The position numbers and the translations under genes were made by a program. From Brevundimonas sp. UBA4553 (GTDB lineage Bacteria; Pseudomonadota; Alphaproteobacteria; Caulobacterales; Caulobacteraceae), in NCBI RefSeq assembly GCF_002387245.1, contig NZ_DGLD01000001.1, forward strand, positions 1 to 64,000: 64,000 nucleotides of DNA, read 5' to 3'. Below, piece by piece: positions 50,763 to 58,308 of the stretch; the stretch's first letter is position 1, and each line of letters begins with the position of its first letter. The notes below the pieces were generated by a model. That model saw nothing but the letters and a program-made list of their open reading frames with translations. It did not search any database and was not told the origin of the DNA.

Positions 50763-51944
50763 TCAGCTCTTCTGATTGGGGCGGCGGACGCTCCAGAGCG
50801 CGACAATGATGGCGCAGGCGAGGCTGAGAACGGCGCCGACAGCGAAGGTGGCCTGCGGCCCGTAGCCGTCCCAGAGAAGACCGGCGGCGAGATTGCCGGC
50901 CAGGGCGATGACCCCGGAGATCAAGGCGAACAGGCCGAAGGCCGAGCCGCGCAGGTGCGGTGGGGCGACATCGGCGATCAGTGTCATCATCAGGCCTGCT
51001 GAGAAGCCCATGTGTAGGCCCCACAAGGCGACCCCGATATAATAGAGCACGGGCGAGACGGCGAGGACCAACACCACGTCAGCGGCGGCGAGGAAGATCA
51101 GGCTGAGCACCAGCAGTGACGTGCGCCCGATGCGGTCCGACAGCGCGCCGATCGGGAAGGCGGCGAGGCCGAAGACGAGGTGCAGCAGGACGATGGCCGC
51201 CGGGGCGAAGGCGGCGGAGACGCCGACGTCCAGCCCCTTGAGCAGCAGGAAGGACTCGCTGAAGCGGGCCAGGCCGATCACCGCCGTCAGGCCGATCATC
51301 GACCAGGTGGCGGCGTTGAGGTGGAGCGCGCCCTTCAGGTCGGGCGGACGTTTGCCTTCGCCCTCGGGGCGGGGCGGATCGGAGACACCGGTCACCAACA
51401 GCAGGACAGCGAGGGCGGCCGGGATGGAGGCCAGCCAGAAGACCGCCTTGATGTCGTCGGCCAGCAGCATCATCAGGCCGATGGCCAGCAGCGGTCCGGC
51501 GAAGCCGCCGACGGTGTCCAGCGACTTGCGTAGGCCGAAGGCGCGGCCAAGCAGGGTCGGCGGGGTGACGGCGGCGACGAGTGCGTCGCGCGGAGCCGTG
51601 CGGATGCCCTTGCCGATGCGATCGACGCCCTTGGCTAACAGAACGCCCTCAACCGAGGCGCTGAGCGGGAAGATGGGTTTGGCCGCCGCCGCCAGGCCGT
51701 AGCCGGCGACCGCCAGCCATTTGGGCCGGGCGATGTGATCGGACAGGAAGCCGGCGCCGAACTTGACCGCTGTGGCCACCGCGACGGCGAAACCCTCGAC
51801 CAGACCTATGACCGTCGCCGAGGCGCCAAGACCCACCACCAGATAGATCGGCAGGAGAGTCTGGATCATCTCCGATGAAACATCCATCAGGAGGCTGACG
51901 ATACCCAAAACCCAGACGGTGCGCGGGACGGAGAGGCGGCTCAT
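50763..51944 (-). CDS. MFS transporter
   Basis: An inner-membrane transporter of 393 residues with about 12 hydrophobic segments. SVPRTVWVLGIVSLLMDVSSEMI opens the first helix; the loop 2-3 region is GFLSDHIARPKWLAVAGYGLAA; KGVDRIGKGIRTAPRDALVA near 110 and RAFGLRKSLDTVGGFAGPLLA near 140 are typical of a bacterial MFS group (YfkF/MFS_1) whose substrate is uncertain. ATG 51944 chosen; the alternative at 52001 adds only a basic stretch. It ends convergent with map. Confidence 0.88.
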   Translation of the reverse strand: MSRLSVPRTVWVLGIVSLLMDVSSEMIQTLLPIYLVVGLGASATVIGLVEGFAVAVATAVKFGAGFLSDHIARPKWLAVAGYGLAAAAKPIFPLSASVEGVLLAKGVDRIGKGIRTAPRDALVAAVTPPTLLGRAFGLRKSLDTVGGFAGPLLAIGLMMLLADDIKAVFWLASIPAALAVLLLVTGVSDPPRPEGEGKRPPDLKGALHLNAATWSMIGLTAVIGLARFSESFLLLKGLDVGVSAAFAPAAIVLLHLVFGLAAFPIGALSDRIGRTSLLVLSLIFLAAADVVLVLAVSPVLYYIGVALWGLHMGFSAGLMMTLIADVAPPHLRGSAFGLFALISGVIALAGNLAAGLLWDGYGPQATFAVGAVLSLACAIIVALWSVRRPNQKS

Positions 51945-52165
51945 GTCAGAAAGCTTTGCAGCAGGCCGTTTGGGATGTCGAGGACGAGGTCCGCTTCCCA
52001 CCCTTAGCAGCCCTCACACACGCCCGCTTCCATCGCCGGAACGTCGCGTTTCCCTGAATAGCCCTGTCTAAGCGCGGCGACAGCGAATAATATCACCGTT
52101 CTTCACCGCGCGCCGGTCGGCGCGGCGGGCCTTCGTGGCGTCGAACCCTGACGGGGAGATGGTGC

Positions 52166-53956
52166 ATGGGACTGTTGTGGAAAGCCCTGGTCGTCGGCGG
52201 GGCCGGCCTGATCCTGACGGGCTCGGCGGCCGCGCCGCGGCTGTCCGCCGCCCCGCTGGACCCCGCCCGCCTGTTCGGCGCCCTCTGCGGCCCGGGCCTG
52301 GGGGCGGGTGCCATGGGCGGCGGCGGCCTGGCCCGGCCGCTGCTGATCGCCGCCGCCGCGGCGGGACCGGCCAGTCAGGCCCAAACCAGTCCGGCTCAGC
52401 CCATCCCCCTCTATCCCGACCTGACCGCCTCGCCCCTGGTGGCGACGACGCGCGATCCCCGCGCCCAGGCCTATTTCAGTCAGGGCCTGATGCTGGCCTA
52501 CGGCTTCAACCACGCCGGGGCCGTGCGCTCCTTCCGCGAGGCCCAGGCCCTCGATCCCGACTGCGCCCTGTGCTGGTGGGGCGAGGCGGCCGCCCTCGGC
52601 CCCAACATCAACGCCCCGATGGACGACCGCGACCGCGCCGCCGCGCTCGCGGCCCTGGACCGCGCCATGGCCCTGCGCACCCTGACCACGCCCCAGGAGC
52701 AGGCCCTCATCGAAGCCCTGGCCCAGCGCTATTCCGCAGACCCGGCGGCCGACCGCGCCTCCCTGGACGCGGCCTACGCCGACGCCATGCTGGCCGTGGC
52801 CCGCAGCTTCCCCGATCATGACGACGTCGCCGTCCTGGCCGCCGAGGCGGCGATGGACACCACGCCCTGGAACTACTGGCAGGCCGACAAGCGGACCCCG
52901 GTCGGGCGCAGCGGCGAGGCGGTGCGTCTGGTCGAGACCGTCCTCGCCCGCAATCCCGGCCACGTCCAGGCGGCCCACCTCTATATCCACCTGATGGAGG
53001 CCGCCGATCCGGCGCGGGCCGAGGCGGCGGCCGACCGTCTGGCGGCGGCCGCCCCCGTCAGCGCCGGCCATCTGGTCCACATGCCCGGCCACATCTATCT
53101 GCGCCGCGGCCGTTACGCCGACTCCATCCGCCTGAACGTGGCGGCGGCCCACGCCGACGAGGCCTTCATCCGCGACACCGGGGACGAGAGCCTGGTCCGC
53201 TACGGCTATTATCCGCACAACATCCACTTCATCGTCGCCTCGGCCCAGATGGCCGGCGACATGGCCACCACCCTGACCGAAGCGCGGCGCCTGCGCACCG
53301 TGCTGGACCCGGCGACCTCGGCCCGCATCGCCTGGATCCAGGTCATCGACGCCGCCCCCTGGCAGGCCATGGCCCAGTTCGCCGAGCCGCGCGTCATCCT
53401 GGCCGCCCCCGCCCCGGACGCGCGCCTGCCCTATGCGGCGGCCATGCGCCGCTACGCCCGCGCCGTCGCCTACGCCCGGCTGCGCGACCGGCCCCGGTTC
53501 GAACGCGAGCTGGCGGCTCTCCAGGCGCTGAAATCCTCCGACGCCTTCGCCGACATGATCGCCCAGGGCGTGCCCGCGCCCGACCTGCTGACCCTGGCCG
53601 AGGCTGTGGCCCGGGGTCGCTTCGCCGCCGCCCAGCGCCGTCCCCTCGAGGCCGCCGGCCACTATCGGCGCGCCATCGCCATCGAGGCGACCCTGCCCTA
53701 TCAGGAGCCGCCCTACTGGTATTATCCGGTGCATCAGTCGCTGGGGGCCGCCCTCTATCAGGCCGGACGCCCCGGCGAGGCCGCCGACGCCTTCCGCTAC
53801 GCCCTGGTCCAGGCCCCGAACAACGGTTGGGCCCTCTATGGCCTGGCCCGCAGCGAGGCGGCTCTGGGTCACGCCGACGAGGCGGCGGCGACCGAGCAGG
53901 CGCTCAGGACCGCCTGGCTGGGCGACCGTCGCTGGCTGCGCATGGACCGCCTCTGA
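52166..53956 (+). CDS. Secreted tetratricopeptide-repeat protein with conserved histidine clusters
   Basis: A 596-residue protein. Residues 1-70 are a hydrophobic, Ala/Gly-rich leader (signal sequence or anchor). TPR-like units run through the rest (AYFSQGLMLAYGFNHAGAVRSFREA; SLGAALYQAGRPGEAADAFRYAL; LYGLARSEAALGHADEA). Unusual for TPRs: DPDCALCWWGEAAALGPN (a CxxC), AAHLYIHLMEA, SAGHLVHMPGHIYLRRGRY and YGYYPHNIHFIVAS, a set of invariant-looking histidines. The pattern matches a family of uncharacterised TPR proteins, possibly metal-binding. Start at ATG 52166 after GGGGAG. Confidence 0.8.
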   Translation: MGLLWKALVVGGAGLILTGSAAAPRLSAAPLDPARLFGALCGPGLGAGAMGGGGLARPLLIAAAAAGPASQAQTSPAQPIPLYPDLTASPLVATTRDPRAQAYFSQGLMLAYGFNHAGAVRSFREAQALDPDCALCWWGEAAALGPNINAPMDDRDRAAALAALDRAMALRTLTTPQEQALIEALAQRYSADPAADRASLDAAYADAMLAVARSFPDHDDVAVLAAEAAMDTTPWNYWQADKRTPVGRSGEAVRLVETVLARNPGHVQAAHLYIHLMEAADPARAEAAADRLAAAAPVSAGHLVHMPGHIYLRRGRYADSIRLNVAAAHADEAFIRDTGDESLVRYGYYPHNIHFIVASAQMAGDMATTLTEARRLRTVLDPATSARIAWIQVIDAAPWQAMAQFAEPRVILAAPAPDARLPYAAAMRRYARAVAYARLRDRPRFERELAALQALKSSDAFADMIAQGVPAPDLLTLAEAVARGRFAAAQRRPLEAAGHYRRAIAIEATLPYQEPPYWYYPVHQSLGAALYQAGRPGEAADAFRYALVQAPNNGWALYGLARSEAALGHADEAAATEQALRTAWLGDRRWLRMDRL

Positions 53957-54181
53957 CGCGCCACGACCTCTTCTGGCGCAGCGGCGTGTCAGGATGGCCG
54001 CCTTCCTCACCCTGCGGCGTTCGATTTCAGACGATTCAGATGAATTGGACTCTGTTTTTTCGCGCCAGCCCCGTCGTCCCGCCCGCCGATCGCGCCCTGC
54101 GTCCATTTCTGCGCTTGATGGCGAGGCATCCCGACGCCATCTGATCCGTTACGATTCTTCGACCTGCACGCGGACCCGAAC

Positions 54182-55081
54182 ATGACCTTCGCCGACCCGA
54201 CGCTGAACACGCCCGACGACCTGATCAAGGACGGCACGGACGCCTCCTTCATGACTGACGTGATCGAGGCCTCGAAGCATCAGCCGGTCATCGTCGATTT
54301 CTGGGCCACCTGGTGCGGCCCGTGCAGGACCCTCGGCCCCGCTCTGGAAAAGGCCGTGCGCGGCGCCAAGGGCGCGGTGAAGATGGTCAAGATCGACGTC
54401 GACGCCAACCCTGCCTATGCGGGCCAGCTGCGGGTGCAGTCGATCCCGACCGTCTACGCCTTCGTCAACGGCCAGCCGGTCGACGGCTTCCAGGGCGCCG
54501 TCCCGGACAGCCAGATCAAGGCCTTCATCGACAAGCTGACCGGCGGGGCCGGCGTCAACACCGACGTCGAGCAACTGCTGTCGCTGGGCGAGGAATCCCT
54601 GTCGCTGAACGACCTCGGCGGCGCGGCCCAGGCCTTCGCCCATGTCCTGACCATGGAACCCGACAACCAGAAGGCCATCGCCGGCATGGCCCGCGTCTAT
54701 CTGGCCGAGGGCGACGCCGAGCAGGCGCGCCAGACCATCGCCATGGCCCCCGCTGACTCCACCGATCCCATGGTGCAGAGCGTGCGCGCCCAGCTGTCGC
54801 TCGCCGCCTCGGCCCCCACGGGCGCCACGGCGGAACTGGAGGCGAGGATCGCCGCCGATCCCAACGACCATCAGGCCCGCTACGACCTGTCCCTGGCCCA
54901 GGCTTCGGCCGGCGATCTGGGCGGCGCCGTCGATCAGCTTCTGGCCATCGTCAAGGCGGACCGCGAGTGGAACGACCAGGCCGCGCGCAAGCAACTTCTG
55001 ACCGTGTTCGAAGCCGCGGGCGCGACCAGCGAGGTCGCCCGCGACGGCCGCCGCCGCCTGTCGTCGATCCTGTTCGCCTGA
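54182..55081 (+). CDS. cnoX: Thioredoxin-TPR co-chaperone CnoX (YbbN)
   Basis: A 299-residue cytosolic holdase. The N-terminal thioredoxin fold has an intact active site DFWATWCGPCRTLGPALE near residue 45, unlike E. coli CnoX, which lacks one active cysteine; the C-terminal half is TPR-like (EEALS..LNDLGGAAQAFAHVLTMEP; ARQTIAMAPADSTDP). Work on Caulobacter CnoX shows both thioredoxin and holdase activity. It heads a row with the LON-domain and Trm112 genes. Confidence 0.93.
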   Translation: MTFADPTLNTPDDLIKDGTDASFMTDVIEASKHQPVIVDFWATWCGPCRTLGPALEKAVRGAKGAVKMVKIDVDANPAYAGQLRVQSIPTVYAFVNGQPVDGFQGAVPDSQIKAFIDKLTGGAGVNTDVEQLLSLGEESLSLNDLGGAAQAFAHVLTMEPDNQKAIAGMARVYLAEGDAEQARQTIAMAPADSTDPMVQSVRAQLSLAASAPTGATAELEARIAADPNDHQARYDLSLAQASAGDLGGAVDQLLAIVKADREWNDQAARKQLLTVFEAAGATSEVARDGRRRLSSILFA

Positions 55082-55094
55082 CGGGAACGCGGCG

Positions 55095-55754
55095 ATGGCC
55101 CAGGGCTATATCAAGGCGATTGAACTGCCCCAGGTGATCCCGGTCTTTCCCCTGCCGGGATCGATCCTGCTGTCGCGCGGCCAGTTGCCGTTGAACGTGT
55201 TCGAGCCGCGCTATCTGAACATGGTGGACGACGCGATGGCGGGCGATCGGATCATCGGTCTGATCCAGCCCTTCGGCGGCGCGGTGGAGCCTCAGCCCCC
55301 CCTGGCCCGCGTGGGCTGCGCCGGGCGCATTACCAGCTTCAACGAGACCTCGGACGGCCGCTATCTGATCACCCTGACCGGGGTCTGCCGTTTCCAGGTC
55401 ACCAGCGAGCTGCAGATCAAGACGCCCTATCGTCAGGTGCGCGCCGACTTCGCCCCATTCGAGGCCGACCTGCGCGCGCCCGACCCCGGCGACGCCTTCG
55501 ACCGCGACGGCTTTCTGGACGCCCTGCGCCCCTACCTGGAGCACCGGGGCCTGAACGTGGACTGGGACACCGCCGAGGCGGCGCCCCAGGAGGCCCTGAT
55601 CAACAGCCTGGCCATGGCCCTGCCGTTCGAACCGGCCGAGAAGCAGGCCCTGCTGGAGGCCGGCACCCTGGACGACCGAGCCCGGGCCCTGACCGCCCTC
55701 CTCCGCATCGAAGCCGCCGCCCCCGACGACGACGACGGCCCGGCGATGCAGTAG
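55095..55754 (+). CDS. LON N-terminal (substrate-binding) domain protein
   Basis: A 219-residue protein made of the LON substrate-binding (PUA-like) domain alone: LPQVIPVFPLPGSILLSRGQLPLNVFEPRYLNMVDDAM, followed by GRYLITLTGVCRFQV, then a helical part. No protease domain. Often adjacent to cnoX in alphaproteobacteria, suggesting a shared role in protein quality control, but the function is not established. Start at ATG 55095, 13 bases after cnoX. Confidence 0.88.
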   Translation: MAQGYIKAIELPQVIPVFPLPGSILLSRGQLPLNVFEPRYLNMVDDAMAGDRIIGLIQPFGGAVEPQPPLARVGCAGRITSFNETSDGRYLITLTGVCRFQVTSELQIKTPYRQVRADFAPFEADLRAPDPGDAFDRDGFLDALRPYLEHRGLNVDWDTAEAAPQEALINSLAMALPFEPAEKQALLEAGTLDDRARALTALLRIEAAAPDDDDGPAMQ

Positions 55755-55771
55755 GCCTTCAGCCTTTGGAT

Positions 55772-55801
55772 GGGCTCAAGTAGCGCGAAGCGCGATAGCC
55801 C
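55772..55801 (+). repeat. Nested-hairpin repeat family, copy E
   Basis: Outer arms GGGCT/AGCCC (6 bp as TGGGCT/AGCCCA, 55771-55802): both sides changed relative to the other copies. Inner stem GCGC-GAA-GCGC. It lies 17 bases after the LON-domain gene's stop and 15 bases before the Trm112 start. Confidence 0.9.
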
Positions 55802-55816
55802 ACTAAGAAAGACTTC

Positions 55817-56011
55817 ATGAGCGACGCCTTCAACACCCCCGTCTCGGTCGACCCCCGCCTGCTGGAGGTCCTGGTCTGCCCGGTCACGCGCGGCCGCCTG
55901 ACCTATGACCGCGAGCGCAACGAGCTGGTCTCGGCCGGCGCCAGGCTGGCCTTCCCCATCCGCGACGGCGTGCCGATCATGCTGGCCGAGGACGCCCGCC
56001 CCCTCGACTGA
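55817..56011 (+). CDS. Trm112-family protein
   Basis: A 64-residue protein with RLLEVLVCPVTRGRLTYDRERN and FPIRDGVPIMLAEDARPL, the usual bacterial Trm112/YcaR form. Eukaryotic Trm112 activates several SAM methyltransferases; bacterial roles are less clear. Only one Cys of the zinc ribbon is kept, common in this group. Start at ATG 55817. Confidence 0.9.
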   Translation: MSDAFNTPVSVDPRLLEVLVCPVTRGRLTYDRERNELVSAGARLAFPIRDGVPIMLAEDARPLD

Positions 56012-56101
56012 CCCTTACGCCGCGCTTAGGCGGCGGCCCGCTTTCCGCATCGCGCCCTTACGCCTCTTGGGCGTCTTCTTCGCTTCATGAAGGAGACCCC
56101 C

Positions 56102-56245
56102 ATGAGCCGCCGCGCCCTGCTGAACCAGTCCCTGAGCCGCGCCAATCCGCCGGGCGCCGCATCTCCCGGCGTCTGGCGCATGACCCAGACACTCCTGGCC
56201 CTCTACCTCGGCTGCACGCCCCGCGACCGGAGCCGCCCGCGATGA
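56102..56245 (+). CDS. Tiny gene 1 of a coupled mini-operon, 47 residues
   Basis: ATG 56102 to TGA 56245, with AAGGAG eight bases upstream. Product: MSRRALLNQSLSRANPPG at the start, a short hydrophobic middle (TQTLLALYLGC) and a basic end. Its stop overlaps the next ATG (ATGA). No known family. Confidence 0.55.
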   Translation: MSRRALLNQSLSRANPPGAASPGVWRMTQTLLALYLGCTPRDRSRPR

Positions 56246-56445
56246 TGAGCGGCTATCCCGACGCGCGCCCCGCTTCGCCTCACCGCTGCCGCGCCTACGG
56301 CGTCGTCGCCCGCGACGGGGGCTGGTGCGTCACCCTCGACGACTGCGCCACCCGCCCCTTCAAGGATCGCGAGGCCGCGCTGCGCATCGCCCGTCAGCTG
56401 CAGCGTCAGGCCGACGGCCTCCACCACGCAGAGTCGCGCGCATGA
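56242..56445 (+). CDS. Tiny gene 2 of the mini-operon, 67 residues
   Basis: ATG 56242 overlaps the previous stop by 4 bases. The segment YGVVARDGGWCVTLDDCATRP, followed by FKDREAALRIARQLQRQAD, looks like the DUF2188 pattern (beta strands then a helix with Arg/Ala/Leu), so it may belong to that family. Function unknown. Coupled to the third gene by another ATGA. Confidence 0.6.
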   Translation: MMSGYPDARPASPHRCRAYGVVARDGGWCVTLDDCATRPFKDREAALRIARQLQRQADGLHHAESRA

Positions 56446-56618
56446 CCGCCGCCCCTGTTCTGTTCGAAATCCGCCGTCTGGGCCGGGTCTGGCGCCTGGC
56501 CTCCTCGGACGGGCTCTTCTTCGGCCTGTTCCAGACCCGCGCCTCGGCCCTGCGCTGCGCCGTCGAGGAAGCCGATCGTCGCGACGGCGGCGACGTCCTG
56601 CTGCACACCCACGACTGA
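56442..56618 (+). CDS. Tiny gene 3 of the mini-operon, 58 residues
   Basis: ATG 56442 overlaps the stop of the second gene. VLFEIRRLGRVWRLASSDGL and FFGLFQTRASALRCAVEEADRRDGG show the same strand-strand-helix layout as gene 2, so the two may be diverged duplicates. It ends in LLHTHD. Function unknown. Confidence 0.6.
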   Translation: MTAAPVLFEIRRLGRVWRLASSDGLFFGLFQTRASALRCAVEEADRRDGGDVLLHTHD

Positions 56619-56656
56619 CCTCTCAAGCACGCCCAATGCCTTGAGACCCTTCAAAC

Positions 56657-56688
56657 GGGCCTCAAGCAGCCCCAAGGGCGATAGGCCC
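56657..56688 (+). repeat. Nested-hairpin repeat family, copy F
   Basis: Outer arms GGGCCT/AGGCCC, inner stem GCCC-CAA-GGGC: arms as in D2, with a one-base loop change. Preceded by CTTCAAAC like copies C and D2. It ends 3 bases before the stop codon of the UbiH-like gene on the other strand. Confidence 0.9.
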
Positions 56689-56691
56689 CTC

Positions 56692-57942
56692 TTAGAGACT
56701 CTCGCCTCGCAGAAGGCGCGGCAGATCCCCCGTCGCCCCGCCGGCCTCGTGCATGAAGGCGCGGCGCAAGGGGGCGATACGGTTGACCGCCGCCATGCCC
56801 AGGTCGCGGGCCAGCCGCACCGGCGGCAGATCATTGGAGAAGAGCCGCACGAAGCCGTCAAAGCCTGCCGCCAGGGCCGCGTTGTCGAACCGGCGCCAGC
56901 GGGCGTAGCGCTCCAGCACCAGCTCCGAGCCGATGTCCTCGCCGATGCGTACGGCGTCGGTCAGGACCTCGGCCAGGGCGGCGGCGTCCTTCAGGCCCAT
57001 GTTCAGCCCCTGCCCCGCCACCGGGTGCACCCCGTGGGCGGCGTCGCCCAGGATGGCGATGCGCGGGGCGGTCAGCTTCTCGGCCAGCTGCAGCGACAGG
57101 GGATAGACGAAGCGCGGCCCCACCACCTCGACCCCGTCCAGGAACTCGCCGAACCGGCGCATCAGGTGGGCGTGGAAGGCCTCGTCAGAAGCCGCCTTCA
57201 GGGCCTCGGCCCGGCGCGTGCTTTCGGTCCAGACCAGACTCGCGCGCTGCTCCGTCAGGGGCAGGATTGCGAAGGGGCCGTCCGGCAGGAAATACTCGTG
57301 GGCGACATTGCCGTGGTCACGGCCCAGCCTGACCGTCGCCACCACGCCGCTCTGGCCGTAGCCCCAGCCGAAGGTGTCGATCCTGGCGGCCTGACGCACG
57401 GTCGAACCGCGCCCCTCTGCGCCCACGACCAGAGGCGCCTGAATGGTCGCGCCGTCCTTCAACGTCACCGTCGCCCGGCCCGGCCCGACCTCGACCCCGG
57501 CCACGCTGGCGGGCGCACGGACCTCGATCCCGGCGGCGGCGACCGCCTCGGCCAGTGCCGCGCGGATGCGGCGGTTCTCCAGCATATAGCCCAGCGGCTC
57601 GCCGCCGTTGCGGTCGCCGATCTCGTCGGCGTCAAAGCGGATATAGGCCGGCGACGGCGGGCGGCTGGCGGCGCCGGGCCGCTGGCCGTCCGTCACCAGA
57701 ATGCGGTCCATGCGGCAGGCGTGGGGCCGCAAGGCTTCCCCCAGACCAAGGGCGTCCAACATGCGGAAGGTCGAATAGGCGATGGCGGTCGAGCGCCCGT
57801 CGAAGGTCGGCGCCAGCTGCGCGTCGAACGGTTGCGGGTCGACCAGCACCGGCTTCAGCCCGCCCTGGGCCGCCGCCAGCGCGAACGTCGCCCCCGCCAG
57901 TCCCGCGCCCGCGATGATGATGTCGTAGTCCGTCTGAGCCAT
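56692..57942 (-). CDS. UbiH/COQ6-family FAD-dependent hydroxylase
   Basis: A flavoprotein monooxygenase of ubiquinone synthesis, 416 residues. FAD-binding motifs: DIIIAGAGLAGATFALA at residues 6-22, the DG motif region VVGAEGRGSTVRQAA near 155, and GDAAHGVHPVAGQGLNMGLKDA near 290. Which ring position (C5, C6 or C1; UbiI, UbiF or UbiH) it hydroxylates cannot be decided from sequence alone; alphaproteobacteria often use one such enzyme for several steps. Start at ATG 57942 preferred over a much longer in-frame extension. Confidence 0.88.
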   Translation of the reverse strand: MAQTDYDIIIAGAGLAGATFALAAAQGGLKPVLVDPQPFDAQLAPTFDGRSTAIAYSTFRMLDALGLGEALRPHACRMDRILVTDGQRPGAASRPPSPAYIRFDADEIGDRNGGEPLGYMLENRRIRAALAEAVAAAGIEVRAPASVAGVEVGPGRATVTLKDGATIQAPLVVGAEGRGSTVRQAARIDTFGWGYGQSGVVATVRLGRDHGNVAHEYFLPDGPFAILPLTEQRASLVWTESTRRAEALKAASDEAFHAHLMRRFGEFLDGVEVVGPRFVYPLSLQLAEKLTAPRIAILGDAAHGVHPVAGQGLNMGLKDAAALAEVLTDAVRIGEDIGSELVLERYARWRRFDNAALAAGFDGFVRLFSNDLPPVRLARDLGMAAVNRIAPLRRAFMHEAGGATGDLPRLLRGESL

Positions 57943-57998
57943 GCCGCCTGTGTCGCGCCGATGACCGCCCGCGTCCAGAGGCCAGAGGTCGCAAGCCT

Positions 57999-58202
57999 TC
58001 AGAGCAGAGCGTCCGCGATCGCCAAGGTCACGACGGCGAACAACGCCAACCCCGCGAACCACGCCAGGAACGTGCGCGCCAAGGCTTGCCAGGTCTGCCA
58101 CCGTGCAGCCCCGCTCCAGCGCCGGGACGTCTGGCGAAAACGCCTTTGAAGGCGCTCAAGCCGTTCGGCGCTGCCTGGGCCCTCCAGCTTGTGGTCCGCC
58201 AT
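57999..58202 (-). CDS. Small single-pass membrane protein
   Basis: A 67-residue product from ATG 58202: a basic, charged N-terminal half (LERLQRRFRQTSRRWSGAARW) and one C-terminal membrane helix (FLAWFAGLALFAVVTLAIA). Its ATG is divergent from ftsK, 106 bases away. Function unknown. Confidence 0.65.
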   Translation of the reverse strand: MADHKLEGPGSAERLERLQRRFRQTSRRWSGAARWQTWQALARTFLAWFAGLALFAVVTLAIADALL

Positions 58203-58308
58203 GATCGCCCCATCCTCCGACCTCGATGCTTGATCCCGCCGCCCTGGTAAACAGCCCCTTAACCCTGTCGCGCGACAAGGGAAGCCTAGTCTTCTGAGGT
58301 TCGCCTTC

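Noticed and set aside
54040..54144. 34-codon frame MNWTLFFRAS... in the gap before cnoX
   Set aside because: No ribosome-binding site, ends in Arg/Pro-rich residues, nothing to suggest conservation.
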